The notes: generated by a model not told the origin, from the letters alone. Positions 48,311 to 61,510 are shown, counted from the stretch's first letter. The stretch: DNA of 64,000 bases from Lactarius indigo (GCA_025766275.1 JAFKAC010000119.1:102060-166059), one strand, 5' to 3'. Numbers and translations: made by a program.

Positions 48311-49169
48311 TCTCACAGCTATCGTTTTGCTTTCTTGTCACTTGTACCTATACCTCCTTGGAGCTGTGCTCTTACTTTCTGTAGCCCTCACGATTTGTCA
48401 CGGGTCTATGTCACGGGTCTATTCGGTGCACAGATATCAGTGATAGAGAAGTGTAATTATAAAATTCTCAATACGAACTCCTTATCACTGGCACGCTCTC
48501 TCACGTCTGTCTGTACTATTTCGGCCCTTTTCCCCCAGGCACCACCACCACAACATAGGAGGGTGAATTGTTAGAAGGGGGTGTCCTATATTTCGTTGAT
48601 GCGATAGGCAATGAGGGAAGAGTACATTGTATAGAGCCGAGATGATATATGTAGTGAACAACAGAAATATGACAAAGTACACCAAGATGGCAAATAGTGC
48701 AGCGTGCAGGCGATGAAAATCGTTGAACGATGAAATACAGGGGGGGAAAAAACAAGAGACGAGTGTCCCTCTCCAAAATCCGTAGAAAAGAGAGGGCTGA
48801 GAGATAAAGGTGAAGACACAGACAATGGGGAAAAGAAAGGGGGGAGGAGAACAGTACAACAAAGGTGCGACGACGGCCACCAGCACCGCGGCTTTAGTAG
48901 AGCGGAGCGAAGGCATACGGCAAGGCGATGCATATGGGCAATCTAGGAGGGGGTATATGTCGCATCCATCGCGTCGCTCTCGTACATATATGAGCGACGA
49001 TTAAATCTCCTCGCCTTCCCCCCAAATGAAGATATCATGAGCCGCAGTGCACTGCGCTGCGCAATCTGCAGTAGAAAAGACGAGGGGAGAAAAAGGAGTG
49101 GAAAGAAGAAATGAGGTGTGAGAGGAGAAGGCCGGACTGGGTAAGGGCACAAGGGGAGTATAAGTGAGT
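48311..49169. other. 3' flank of CNB1 and downstream gap
   Basis: About 860 bp between CNB1 (+) and the end of a minus-strand gene. The minus strand has pyrimidine-rich frames of 86-143 codons full of hydrophobic residues, but base bias explains them and they lack family features. No gene is supported. Confidence 0.4.
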
Positions 49170-50076
49170 TTATCGGCCCTGACCGGCGCCGACGAGAACG
49201 GTCCGAGGCTCGATCTCGAGCGTGTGGTGCGCTTGCTGTGCGGAAAGGCTAAGGTTGAACGGCGAGTTGGGCGCTGGCCGTGCGGCTTGTGCGAAGAAGG
49301 ACGGTGGTGGGGGGATGGCGGCCGTCTGCACGGCAGCGAGGTAAAAGGGGTCCGTGTTTGCAAAATGGGACGACTGGGAGGTGTTGTCGTAGGAAGGAAG
49401 CTGCCCAGCGGGGCGGTACTTTGGTGGTTGTTGCCGTTGTGGCGTGCCATGGACTGGGGTGTGCACGTTCAGGAGGTCTTCGACAGCTTGTTCGTCTGCC
49501 ATCTCGTCGTCTACGTCGCAGCTGCGCACGGCGTAAGGGGTCGTATTTTGGCCTCTAAACCGGGAGGTATCCTCCCATTCCCAGTGAAATGATGCGGTTG
49601 CTGAGGTGGGGGTCGGTGTGGTACATGGCTGTGCGTAACTGTTGCGGCGGGTGACAGAGTGCACACCGGGCTGGCCTTGAGACGGATAGTAAATCACTTT
49701 TGAGAGTTGGGACTGATTCAAGTGGCAAATGAGTGAGATGCGAGAATAAAGGGGAGAGAAGAGGAGCTACCTGAAGAGTGGCAATATCCATGGCCTCTTG
49801 TGATACATGACTTGCAGAGAAAGAAGATACGAGGTCGTCAATTGAAATATTCATGAATGGTGATTTATTAAAACGGAGGACAAGTGGGGAAGGCGCTGCG
49901 GGAGGATGCGGGGCAGGGCTTGGGCTTGGAGGTAGGAGAGGTTTATAGGTTGTCCTCTTGCTTGCTTGTCCTTTGCTCGCTTCAGCCCTTCCCCCTTTTG
50001 GCGATTTCACTTTCAATCGCCGCGGCCCCGGAGCCCAGCCCGGGCCGTCGTTCAATTTCCCCGGGCCCCCGGACAA
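49170..50076 (-). CDS. Hypothetical disordered protein
   Basis: Two exons, 49771-50076 and 49170-49712, with a clean GT-AG intron between, give 282 residues. The N-terminus is Gly/Lys/Pro-rich (GPRRLKVKSPKGGRAE) and carries poly-Pro/Ser. A short ordered-looking segment, FMNISIDDLVSSFSASHVSQ, follows. The C-terminal two thirds is Gln/Pro/Thr-rich with EWEDTSRFRG and DDEMADEQAVEDLLN, and ends in Ala/Pro-rich sequence. I do not recognise the family. Support comes from the intron that joins two long frames with similar composition and from the plausible start. It could be a basidiomycete-restricted regulatory protein, but nothing shows its function. Confidence 0.6.
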
Positions 50077-50537
50077 GGCTGTTACGGCACTCGCGGCTAA
50101 CCTACCGTGGACTTAGCGGTGGATCTGTCTCCCCTTGATATGTCCAGTCTCCCTCATGCCGGCACTGCCCTGACCCGGTGTCGACACGGGTCCTGGTCGC
50201 CTCCTCCTCATCAGTGTGGCACACGCTCACTTTCGTGTTGAATGTTTCGTCATACTCGTCATCATCAGCATCAGCACCACCATGCGCCACCAGTTACTTC
50301 GGTCCATCTCACGACTCCCCACATAAGTGATTACGGTCAGGAGAAGCTTGGTCTATCCGCAACGGCACTTTTTCGCCTTTGAATGCTCCCGAGGCTGATC
50401 GTTCCCCATTCATTGCACCGAGTGTGTTGTTGTATTACATCACATCATCACATCACCCTCACCGTGCCAGCCTCCTCGTGTCCTCGTTACAGTACTTCTC
50501 ATTCTCTCTCGTTTAAGAACGCATCCAGCTCGTCGTC
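50077..50537. other. Intergenic gap upstream of the hypothetical gene
   Basis: About 460 bp, CT-rich in its second half on the + strand. It should contain the promoter of the 49170-50076 gene and the 3' end of the NCBP3-like gene. No gene is supported. Confidence 0.4.
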
Positions 50538-51723
50538 CTAGCTCCTGCTGACTCTTCCTTGGTCTTCCATGCCGACTGTGCACTTCCCCTCCTTCGGTCC
50601 AGTTCCCTCTCTGCTTCGGACCGCGGGCACCGTCTCCGACGGCTTGTCCCAAGGTCTCCCTATTTGTCGTGGACTCGTGATACGGGTCTCAAGACTCTTC
50701 TTCCAAGAACCAGCGTCTTCTTCATCAGTGAAATAAGCACGCATTTGTGACGTCCGCTCCAGCAACGACTTTTCCCTACCCTTCCCCTCCTCGATGTAGT
50801 CCGAACGCATCTTTGATGGTGGACTCGACGCATCATCCGGTGATTCTTCCCGCAGAAACGCATCTAGCTCGTCGTCAAGTTCTTCTTGTTTCCGCCTCTT
50901 TACTTCATATCCGTCTTCCCTCCTTGCGTCTCCGTCCACGCCGTGCTTGCGATAGAATTCGCTTCGGCCTCGGGCTCCACGCTGTTTTACGTCTGTCACT
51001 TCTGCCCAGCGTAAAAAAAGCGCACCCTTGAGGCCCTCGCCTTTGCCTAGACTTGCGTCTATGCGCTCCTTGGGTGGCCAGAAGGCCATCGGTAATGATT
51101 TCGCTTGCACAAAGCCGCTCTCGTCGGGTGTTTCCGATGCTGTACGCTGAAGCAGGGAAAGGGCAGTTGTGGCGGCCACAGAAGAAGCAAAGAGGATTAC
51201 ACAAGTGGTATCGTCCACCCATTCGAGTCCGAGCGGTTTTGCTTCATAATGCGTAACATATTCGAATATGAGCTTCGTGGGCATGTGCGCGACTGGCTTT
51301 CCTTGGAGGAGTAATGCGTTTGGCCGTCGGGTGCCGTCATCTGACGTAGGTTCGTGTGTAAGATTCGTTGGAACGATGTTAAGAACTACGCGTACCTATT
51401 CTGGTCTCCATTTCTTCTATATTTTTAACTTGTTGTTCTTCCTCCCCATCCTCTCCCTCTTCCTCGCGTTTCCTCTAGTACGGTATTAGAACGTCGTGGA
51501 GGCCGACGTCTTCATCAGGGCCATCGACGCGAGATTAATGACATTGTCACACTCGCACCTTGCTTCCGCGTGTAATGTTCGTTTCTGAAAGCAAATATAC
51601 TTTGGCGCGACCAATGCGGTCTGCCAGTGGAGGTTGCACTTGGTCCTCATACGCGATGTCCTCGTCATAAGAAAGAGTTGGCGTCTCCGACGCGAGTCCG
51701 TCATTTTCCGGGAGGATGTCCAT
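50538..51723 (-). CDS. NCBP3-like cap-binding protein
   Basis: Exons 51559-51723, 51396-51474 and 50538-51340 give 348 residues. The start is chosen at 51723 (MDILPENDGLASETPTLSYD). An acidic/basic patch (KREEEGEDGEEE) precedes the family core, RPNALLLQGKPVAHMPTKLI, YVTHYEAKPLGLEWVDDTTC and VILFAS. That is a degenerate RRM like the one in NCBP3 (C17orf85), with the W-x-D-D-T block. The C-terminal half is charged (RKHGVDGDARREDGYEVKRR, DDELDAFLREE) and likely disordered. Human NCBP3 binds the 5' cap region and associates with TREX and exon-junction components; applying that here is inference. It is divergent from THO2 with 234 bp between starts. Confidence 0.82.
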
Positions 51724-51957
51724 GAGAATTGGTGTCGAGTTAGTTGTTCGAAAGCGAGGTATGGGTGGTTCGGTCAAACAAGGGTGGCCATAGCGGCAAG
51801 CGAGGACCCTCTCGGCCCGGTGGGCTTTTTGAACTGAGACTCGCCCTGAGTTCACGCCTTACAACATAGCCACATCCCTCGCGTTCGCCTTTCATCAACA
51901 GCGCGATTTGGGTTTGGTTTTCGCTCAAATTCGCCTGGGTCTCTGTCTGCACAAACT
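51724..51957. promoter_or_regulatory. Shared divergent promoter, NCBP3-like and THO2
   Basis: 234 bp between the two ATGs. No TATA box is clear. If an upstream ATG at 51855 were used for NCBP3 instead, the gap would shrink to about 100 bp. Confidence 0.5.
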
Positions 51958-54900
51958 ATGGATGCAGTAGAAAAAACTCTGGGCTTCCTCTCTAATTGGA
52001 GCAAGTCTGGGGAGGCCGACTGGTAAGTTGACCAAACATTGCATCTTTCTTTCTTTTCTTCAGAATACCTGTCTCACTCCTTGCATTCGATCCGTTCCTC
52101 ATCAGCCGCAAATATCTGGTACAGTTACATTCAACTCCGGCCGACTCAAATGCCGTCGACGCGCTCGTCGCCACGTACCACACCCTCCTCTCCTCCACGC
52201 TCTCCTTCTGCCCCCCTAAGCATCCTCTCACACCGGCGGCCTTTGCGGCGTTTGTGAAGGGAATGTTACTGGGACTACCTTCTTCCCATGATGCCCCGTC
52301 GCCGGCTGCCAATACCCTCAGCGAGCTCCTTATTGATGCCTTATGGTCCATCGACTCGCAACTGGACGACATCCTTACAGACACCAAGGCCTCAATTTCA
52401 GCGTCGTCAGAGAAGGGAAATGAAAAGGAGCAAGTAGATAATCGAGTGGAGGAGTCGGGTGCTGTGCTGAGCAGGGACACCGCGACGAAAGACAAGGTCA
52501 CCCTCCTCGAGGTCTTGAAGCTACTCCTAGTACGCCAACCATTTATCAATGCGGTCTTTAAACTGGCAGCTATCTGACTATGCTTGTACCCTTACGTGTA
52601 GAATGGTGTCGTGAGCCCAGGCCTTTGCAGGGAGCGGCTGGACATGTCTCTTGTCGCTGGCATGGGCCTCGTCTTGGACAGGCCATCCTTTGATAAAAAG
52701 GAAGTTCGGGCGCGCACGGGATTATTGTGCGTTGTTACTTTCTATCCCCCCTCTCCACCCAAGGCATTGAGCTTATTTCCGTTGTTTCATAGCTATAAGC
52801 AAAACAAGTTCAACCTCTTGCGCGAGCAATCTGAGGGTTTTTCAAAACTTTTCACTGAGGTGACTAGTGCCCTACCTGCTCCACATTCGCCCGCCACCGG
52901 TCTCCCTTTGGAACCGCTGTCCGTCGTTCCGGAGCGCGTGCAGGCGATATGGAAACGCATCGTTAGCCTCATTGGGTACTTTGACCTCGACCCGAACAGA
53001 GCTCTCGATGTCATCCTTGACCTGTTCTCTGCATACATCACCACACATTGGAGCTTCTTCCTCGTTTTGCTCAGCCTGTCCCCTTGGACAGGTCAGTGCG
53101 GGAATCTGGCTTGGATTAACGAAGAGAAGAGCGAGCCAACAAGGGTGGAACCCGGTTCTTCAAATTCAAAGTTTAGGGGCAAGAGTTTGGACGAGATTTT
53201 GTCCATAGCTGAAGGCACGGATCTGTCGAAGACCCCGTCAGTCCCATCCACGCCTCGTGTCATGGCACAGGTGCTCGGCTTCAAGTTTCGTCACTACCAG
53301 GTTCGTCGCACGCCCATATAAATCCAAGCAGGTTTGAATTCAATGCGCGGTCAGTCGCCGGAAATTACGGAAGCAACGCCCCGCCAACTTTACCTCACCG
53401 CTGCCCTCCTCATTCGAGAGGGTTTCATCACCCTTGACGACCTTTATCCCCACCTCTCCCCCACCGATGATGACTTGGAAACCAAGGGGTACAAAGCGTA
53501 TCTGGCTACCATCGATGCCCGTATTGACAATGCCAAAGTCTCTCAGCTTGCTCTGGCTGCACCTCTCGAGTCTTCGTCTCAGCCGAGTTCCTCTCGCCTA
53601 GCACCCCCACCACCGCCGGAGGTCAAGAAATCCCCGATTTCTACCGAACCAAAAGATCCGCCAAACCAAAAGGTTGGTCTTGTGGTCGCGCTCCTATCCG
53701 TTGGTGCGCTCCGACCCGCTCTGGCGCTTCTTACCAAGTTCAGCTGGCTCGTCGATGCCTATCCGGAGATTGCGGATCTACTCATTCGTGTGATGAAACA
53801 CTCGCTCACAACTCTATACGATCAACACCTAGTCACCAAACCCCGTAACCCGTCCAATATTCAGCCCCGCGCGCGTTGGGGTGCTACTGGCGTAGTGCCC
53901 GCCCCTGCGCGTAAACCTATGCTAACGCTGTGCGCGCCGACCCCGCCGGGAACGAGCACTGTAGATTTTGTTTATTTCTTTCCTTTCTGGACGGACCGGG
54001 TACCTCTGTGTAACACGATGGACGACTTGATAGATGTCATCGAACCGCTGATGGCCTTTGTGGGGCTGCACGTATCTCGTGATCCCGTATTCTTGACAAA
54101 GTTCGCGAGATTAGGGAGATTACATATCGCATCGACAGTACGTTGACCGTTTATCTTTGGACTCAATTCGTCTGACCGGTTGCTAGCTCGAGACCGACCC
54201 GTCGACGAAGAAACCCGTTGGCTCCCCCGACTCAGAGCACCCGATTCCCAAGTTTTGGCACAAGATCCTTCGTGTTTACTTCCTCCCCGCACTCCCGCTC
54301 ATCCGTGGCAACGCGGTGTGCACCGTTGAAATTTGGAACGTAATTCGTCAGTTCGAAACGACCATCCGCTGGAAGTTGTATGGCGAGTGGAAGACGCGTA
54401 CGTATACGACGCATCCAGAGCTCCGCTTGCGCGCAGTACAGGTGGACCGCGAATCTAAAGGCGTCTTGCGGCGTTTATCCCACAATACTATTGACACACT
54501 CAGCGGGACGGTCGCCAAGATCGCGCACAGCAACCCGTGCATCTTTTTTGCCAACGCTGTCAACCAAATTATGGCGTATGACAATTTGGCAAGCGTTGTC
54601 GTGCAAGCGCTGAGGTATGCGACAAACATGGGGTTCGATGTACTCGTGTACATTATTTTGGATGCGCTCGCAAATCCTCACAAGGATCGAGTTAAGGACG
54701 ATGGTGTGAACACATCTGATTGGTTACAGAGTGCGTCTGTCCTTGACTTGTCCTCCTTGAGTTTTTGGCAGGCTGACATGTTCGTTACAGGTCTTGCGTC
54801 TTTCACCGGGATGCTCTTCCGGCGTTACTCGGCAGATCTCTCGCCCTTACTCAAGTACATCGTACATCAACTTTACGCCGGCCAGACCACAGAGATTGTC

Positions 54901-57900
54901 GTCTTACGCGAGCTCATTTGGAAAATGGCAGGTATCGAGCCGCTTCCGAGCCTTTCTGAGACTCAGATCTCTGCCATGGCCGGTGGACCTACGCTCCGGA
55001 TCGAGGCCGTTGCTTCGTCTGCACGAGGTGCACGGCTCGATCCTGGCGATGCTGTACTTAAGGGTCCGCAACGGCTTGGAAAGGCGTTACTGGATTCGCA
55101 ACTTGCGCTCCCGCTGCTCGTGCAGGTTGCTCAGCAGAGGCAGTCCGCGGTGTACAAAATCCCCGACGCTCATTTGAAGTCCCTCGCAGGCTTGTACGAT
55201 GCTGTAAGCTATCATTCATCAATTAAGATGATTCGATGTTGAGATCGGCGTTGCAGACCCATGGCGTTTTACTCCAGTATCTCGAGCTCCTGACATCGCC
55301 CGCTGTCATCCAACCGCAAGACTATGCACAAAAGGTGGTGCCGACCCTTGCAGAGCTGGGAGAGAAGTATGGCATTTGCCCGTCGATTTGCATGCAGATC
55401 ATACGGCCGATTTTGCATTCGAGTCTCTTGGCCGCCGCGCTTGCTGCGGAAGAGCAAGAGCGTGTTGCCAATGAGGAAGCGGAAAAGCGGCTCAAGGCAG
55501 CCCTTGCGGCGAAGAGAGACCCGAGCATTGCCAACTCGCGCATCGCGTCACCTGCGGTCGGGGAAGTCAGCCCGTCAGAGGCGTCAGTGCCAGCAGAGTC
55601 CAAGGGCAGTAGCACTCAGGAGGCCAGGCCGTCGGAAGACGTTGTAATGGAGAATGGAGACTCGCTGGGGACCGTAAATGTGTCGTCCGCTCCCGAGGTC
55701 AGCGCTGGCCGTCTCAACGCGTCTCATGGGGTCGCATCTCATATGGTTGTGCAGGGTCCCTGGGTCCCTGAGATGAGGGCGTTGTTCGAAGACGTCAAGA
55801 AGATCGCTCCCAAAGCGGCGTACGATATCATCGGGTCAGTTACAAGTTGACCACCTGGGCAAACCGTCACCGGTCGCTCATGTCTATCTAGGCCAGGATT
55901 CTACCTCACGTTCTGGCAACTGTCCACGTACGACCTCGCTCCACCCGCCAGTAGATACGAGGAGGAAGGTGCTGCGTTGCGTGCGCTCAGCCGTCAAGAG
56001 GATTCCAAGTACACCATGGCGGATCGTTCTTCCGACAGGACGAAGCGCCAGGGAGCACAGGCCCACCGTGCCCGCCGAGACAGATACGCGCAGTTCTCGC
56101 AGACGCTCGCCCAGGAGCTCAAGACACAGGCGGCGTCGCGGAGATACACGATCAAGAGGTTGGCAAAGGAGAAGGCACATTGGTTTTCGCATGGCCCGAA
56201 AGCGATGGCGTTGGCGTTGGCGTCTGCTATCATCGAGCACTGTATTCAGCCGCGTTGCTTGTTATCGCCCATGGACGCGGACTATTGTGCCCAAGTCATC
56301 AAGGCAGTCCACACCATGGGCACCCCAGGTTTCAGTACCTTGATGGTATACGATAGGGTAAATGAAGGTTCATGGCACCCTCTGCCAACAGCTCGCTTAC
56401 TTGTATTTGTCCCAGCTCCTCGGCGATCACATTAAGGTTGTGGTTTTCTCATGTAGCGAATACGAGGCTAAGAATTACGGTATCTGGATTTATCTTTCTT
56501 ACCAACTCTGCACCTGCTTATCTCAATTTTGTTTGCCGTAGGCCGGTTTTTGCTCGGAATACTCACTGATTTGTACAAATGGTTCTCGGATGAGGCGTTG
56601 TACGAACAGGACAACCGGACCAAGGCCGGCGGGAAGATCCTTTACCTACCTGGTTTCCAGCAATCGTGGTCGCCAAAGTTTCCGGTGGAGAAGACGTCTA
56701 TTTTGGCGTGGAACAATTTCCAACAAGTGCTGAGGAAATGGCACCGGAAGCTATTTAGGGTGTGTTTACTCGTTTCGCCGCAAACCCGGCAATGGGTTTG
56801 ACTGATTTCGCTTCCTTCGAAAGTCGCTCGCTGATTGCATCAAGACGAACGAGTTTATGCACGTTTACAATGCCATCATCGTCCTCAAGGAGATCCTGCC
56901 GGTCTTCCCACTGTCAGCTGTCCTCGACCTGACCGGCCCATCCTTGATTCAAGTCATCGAAACGTTCATAGAGAAGGAGGAGCGTGGCGACCTGAAGATC
57001 TTAGCTAGGGCGTACGTCACTCCACAGTTCTTAGTCTGTGTACCTCATCTGACCGCGAATCGACCAGTTATCATGCCAGTCTCAAAAAGCGGGAACATCT
57101 CTGGGCTCCCGCAAATACGCTGGCTAAGGTAGGGAATGGCGATTCGGAAGGAAGGATTATGTGTGCTAACTTAACCCCACAGAAGGCCGCTGCACCTTCT
57201 CCTCGTCCTTCCACACCTGTCTCTGCGCCACCTGTGAACGACAAGAAGAAAGCTACTGAGCCTGTGCCGCCCTCGGGTGATAATAGGTCGACACCGTCCG
57301 CCTCTCGAACCCATGCGCAGCCATTGAATGGTACAGAGAAGCCGAGCACGCCGTCTTCTGCAAAATCCGTCATTGACAGGTTTGTTGATTGGTCTAGATA
57401 CGCGTGAATACCCTCTTCTAATTATCTTAGCAGCATCCCTCGCCCAGAAGTAGTAAGGCGGGTACGCACGGAGCCAAGAGGAGATACACCGGGACGATTG
57501 ACTGTCAACGGGAATGACGTAGACTCAAAATCGCAACCCATGGACGTTGACACACCTGCAGTCAGGCAAGAAGAGGTCGCCGAGGGTAGCCGTCCTTCAT
57601 CGGCTCCCGGTCATCGCGCAGATGCACCCATCAACTCCTTGCATAAAACCGCCTTGCTCCAAAGCAGAGAAAGCCCCACGCCCCTTCCGACCCCTACCTC
57701 TGCGAACCTCCCTCCAATGAAGCAGCCCCCACATTCGCCACGTGGTCACCGAATCGTAGAAGAACGCACGTCGCGATCTGACGCCGCGCCGATGCCACCG
57801 CCGATCGCCCCCAGCCAGACTGCGTCTGCGCAAGAGCTTCGTGAAACCGCAAGGCAGTCCATACGCAGGAGCGAGGAACAGGCAGACGCAAGAGCCGTCG

Positions 57901-59631
57901 CTGTCGAGTCTCGAGGCGAATCGCGGATGAACTCTCCTGGCGCACCACGCAGAAGGTCGCAGTCGCCACCAACGCGACCTGGCACCCGAAACGCAAGCAC
58001 GGAGAGTCGAACGAGCGGCGAAAGACTCGTGGACCGTGGAGAGGTGGACCGAGCCGACGATCGGCGTCTCGAGCGCGAAAGCAGTCGCCAGGATGGGTAC
58101 ACCTCAGAGCGACGCGAACACCGCCGTGACCGCTCCGAACGAGAACGCGAGCGCGGCAGGGATCGCCACGGGGATCGAGAACGCGACCGAGAGCACCGCG
58201 GAGAGCGCGAACGAGACCCGGAGCGCGACAGAGAGAGACGAGAACGCGATCGGGAACGCGACAGGGAACGTGACCGTGACCGTGACCGTGACCGCGGCGA
58301 TCGACACCGACGAGACGAAAAGGACCGCGATCGGGAGAGCAGGAAGGACCGCGAGGTCAGCGGTCGGACGGTTCTCCCCGCGGAAGACCGCAGCCAGTCT
58401 CGTCCGGGACATCGCTCTGCGGCCCCTACTGATGAGACACTCGGAAAGCGAAGAAGGCCCGGTGACGATGACGTACGTCTCCACCCTCCAGTGAGCTTAT
58501 CGTGTTTAATCATCATCCTCCCGTTCACGGTTTACAGTCCGACCGCACCTTGAAGCGAAGCTCTCGCGAAAAGAATCGTGAAGACCGCAGCCGGCGGACT
58601 TCCGATAAGGAGAAAGAACATGAACGTACGCGTGAGTCGGATCGGCGACGACGAGATCGCGAGGAGGACGGTGACGGACGTCAGGCACTCCCGGAAAAGG
58701 TGCGGCCCCATCTCAGACACTCCCCCTTAACTTTTTAGAGTGTCAGCTAACAAAGGGCCCTGATCAACCCAAGCACTCGGAGAAGCGCGTACTCGACGGC
58801 CCGACGACGACGGCCTCCCCACTGCCACCCACGACGCCATCCGCGCCACGGGCTATGGCGATTAGCGAACCAGTGCGGAACGGGAAGCCGGATGCCGGTG
58901 TACGAGATCGTGATCGGGAGCGCGATCGGGAGAGGGACAGAGAGAGGGAACAACGTGAGAGGGAGAGGGAAAGAGAGTGGGTGCCTCGCGAGAGCGCACA
59001 GCAGCAACACCACCATCGCGACCGCGAGCGGGAACGCGAGCCCCCCCTGGCTGTGCACCCTCGGGATATGCCGTCCGGTGGTCCGATCGGCTCCTCCCAC
59101 GCCAGTGCTAATGTTAACGTTCCCTCGGCCATGAACGCACCGCCACCACCACTGCCGCCGCTACTTGCCGAAACAACCGCAGCCAACTCGGCCTCCGGGA
59201 GTGGCAGCGGTGGGAGCTTCCTCTCGCGAATCGGTGGGCCTTATCGCTCGCCTCCGACCGCCTCAAATTCGTTCCGCTCGGATGGAACGGGGGTAGGGGA
59301 GCAGCGCACCTGGCCACCCGAAGATGACTGGGACGGCACGCGGAAACGGTCCCTTTCTGGTGAGTGTTGAGCCCCCCCCATCTTTTGATTATTCATACAC
59401 ACGCTGACTTGGTGCGTGGTGCGTTATGTAATGGTTCTTCCAGATCGGGAGAAAAACGCTATGGAAGATGCGAGTGCAGACCTAGGCTCAGATTCGCAAG
59501 TGCCCAAACGACCGCGCATTATCCGCAACCGGTATGTTACACCCCAAACGCATGGTCTCGCAAAAAAATTATTGCCTATCGACCCTGGCGCCAATGACAA
59601 GCCGCGGTCCGGACGGAAGGACTATGGTTAA
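51958..59631 (+). CDS. THO2: THO complex subunit 2 (THOC2)
   Basis: Starts MDAVEKTLGFLSNWSKSGEA at ATG 51958. Conserved blocks in order are KFNLLREQSEGFSKLFTEV, RIVSLIGYFDLDPNRALDV, VLGFKFRHYQ, PRQLYLTAALLIREGFITL, KIAHSNPCIFFANAVNQI, YDNLASVVVQALRYATNMGF, QADMFVTGLASFTGMLFRRY and LGEKYGICPSICMQIIRPI. FLLGILTDLYKWFSDEALY then leads to FPVFKG-type helical repeats that end near 57.1 kb. After that comes a disordered tail. It is Ser/Pro-rich, then strongly Arg/Glu/Asp-rich (RDRERDRERD runs near 58130-58350 and 58900-59040), then a short end PRSGRKDYG. THO2 is the scaffold of the THO complex within TREX and couples transcription to mRNP assembly and export. Many introns split the gene. Confidence 0.93.
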
Positions 59632-59911
59632 TTCGCGCCTGCTGTATTGTACCTCAGACCCATGAATGAAGGGGGCTATCACACCAATCTTCATTTCGTG
59701 TATTTAAAATACATGCTGTCCCCCATCCCCTTTCCCTCGCCCTCCCTCACCACTACTGAATTATACATTTTCTGTTAGCGTCTAATATCAACATAAACTA
59801 GACGATGCCACCATAAAGAGTAATCAATCTCCGCGGGGGACTATGCTCCTCGAAGTGAGATAAAGAGAATGTGATGCGAGTTGAATCGCAGCTGGCTAAT
59901 ACAATTGACAG
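59632..59911. other. Convergent 3' region, THO2 and FOL2
   Basis: 280 bp between converging stops, AT-richer than the genes and with aat/ata runs suited to polyadenylation. No gene is supported. Confidence 0.5.
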
Positions 59912-61151
59912 CTACCGTTTCATGAGTGTGAGGAATTCTTCGCGGGTCTTTTGCTGCGTGCGGAAGCAACCGAGCATGCACGAAGTTGTTGTGATGGAGC
60001 CCGGCTTCTGTACGCCGCGCATCGTCATGCATAAATGGCTTAATACAGGAACCGGCAGGAAGGGGGCAAAAAGGCGGGGCGAGAGGAGAGGGAACGTGTG
60101 ACGTGGAACACATGAGCGAGATATCGGCGGCGAAGTGTGGCGTCAAGATGGGACGTACGTGGCCTCCATGACGACTGCGACCCCACGAGGTTTGATAGCC
60201 TCCTGTACGCAGAGGGCAATCTGCTTCGTAAGGCGCTCCTGGACCTGAAGACGTCGGCTGAAGGTCTCAGCAATGCGTGCGAGTTTTGAGATGCCCAAAA
60301 CGAGCTTGTTTGGGATGTACGCTATGGCAATCTGCGAACAATGTGGATGTAATGCTGTAAGCGGCCAAGTGGTCGGGATCGGGAGGGGAAAAAAGATAGC
60401 GCGCGCGATGAAGGGGAAACAGTCTGGGGACGAACCTTGCCCGTGAAAGGGACCAAATGATGTTCGCACAAGCTGGAAATGTCGATCTCGCGAACCAGAA
60501 CCATCTCGTCATGGTCCTCCGCAAAGACAGCACCATTGATCACGTCTATGCGGGAAGATTCCGCTTTTCAGTCTTTGGGGGTGCAAGGATGCGAGAAGAA
60601 GGAAGAAAAAGAAAGAAAAAAAAAATTGGGGGAGGGGTGAGGGGGTGACGAACCTGCCAGGCGTTCTTCATAGCCCTTGGTCATCCACATCAAGGCCTGG
60701 GCATATCGTTCGGGTGTGCGAAGGAGGCCTTCTCGATCAGGATCTTCGCCAATGCACTCGAGCACGGTGCGCACCGCCGCCGTGAGTTTGGTCTGACGGG
60801 CGGCCTTCTCTGAGGGTGACGCATTGAGGCGAGAGAGGGTGGACTTTGCTTATGTTATGGGGGAGTGAAATATGTGAAGTGAAGAGGGAGGGTAAGAAAG
60901 AAAGAGAACACACCGGGCCAGCCGAGACCGTTCACGTCAGGAAGAGGACTTTTTCGATCTGGGGGTGCAGAAGGGGAGGACAAACCGGATGGAGGACGGA
61001 AGCCATACCCGTCGCCAGGTGTCCCCTCAGAGTGTAGGGAAGCGGGGTGCCCAGGGTCATCCGGGAGTCGGACAGGAACGTCGTCATTGTCACTGAAAGT
61101 GTCAGTGTCTAGGCGGCGAAGCCGATCTACGAGCAAATCTCCGGAGTTCAT
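59912..61151 (-). CDS. FOL2: GTP cyclohydrolase I
   Basis: Start ATG 61151-61149 gives [20 protein letters not shown] and a ~85-residue Pro/Ser/Asp-rich leader. The catalytic domain has [20 protein letters not shown], then [29 protein letters not shown] (Cys and His zinc ligands), [29 protein letters not shown] joined to [13 protein letters not shown] (third zinc Cys), and [11 protein letters not shown]. The stop is 59914-59912. It converts GTP to dihydroneopterin triphosphate, the first step of folate synthesis. The last intron ends in AAG and was placed by keeping the zinc block in frame; the usual HMC reads HLC here. Confidence 0.95.
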
Positions 61152-61510
61152 AATATGAGAAATAAACACAAAAGAGTGGGAGAATGAGCTACGAGAATAT
61201 GTTCAATGCAGTGTATCCCAAAACCGGAGATTTGAAAGTAGCCAAAATGTGGTGACCGAACTACCTTTTCTTTAAACTTCTCTGATCGCTCTCTTCCTGT
61301 CTCCCGGATTTACCAAAATCGAGCGGCTCCGGAAATTACCATTGAGGAAGTTTCATACCGAGAGAGCATACATTCACCCCTCTCCGCTCGCCTTCCCCTT
61401 CCTCGCCCGCTCGCCCGCTCCCCTGAACATGGCCGACACAGCCAATCATCTCAAATGTTTATTATCCCGCTTTCCCTCCTCTTTTTTTCGTCATCTCTTT
61501 TCTTTCTTCC
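61152..61510. promoter_or_regulatory. Divergent intergenic region, FOL2 and ABC transporter
   Basis: About 360 bp between divergent starts. The half facing the ABC gene is strongly pyrimidine-rich (about 61375-61510), as expected for a fungal core promoter. No TATA box is clear. Confidence 0.5.

Noticed and set aside
57746..58528. 260-codon minus-strand Arg/Ser-rich frame
   Set aside because: It is antisense to the RD/RE repeat region of THO2, where repetitive GC-rich codons suppress stops on both strands.
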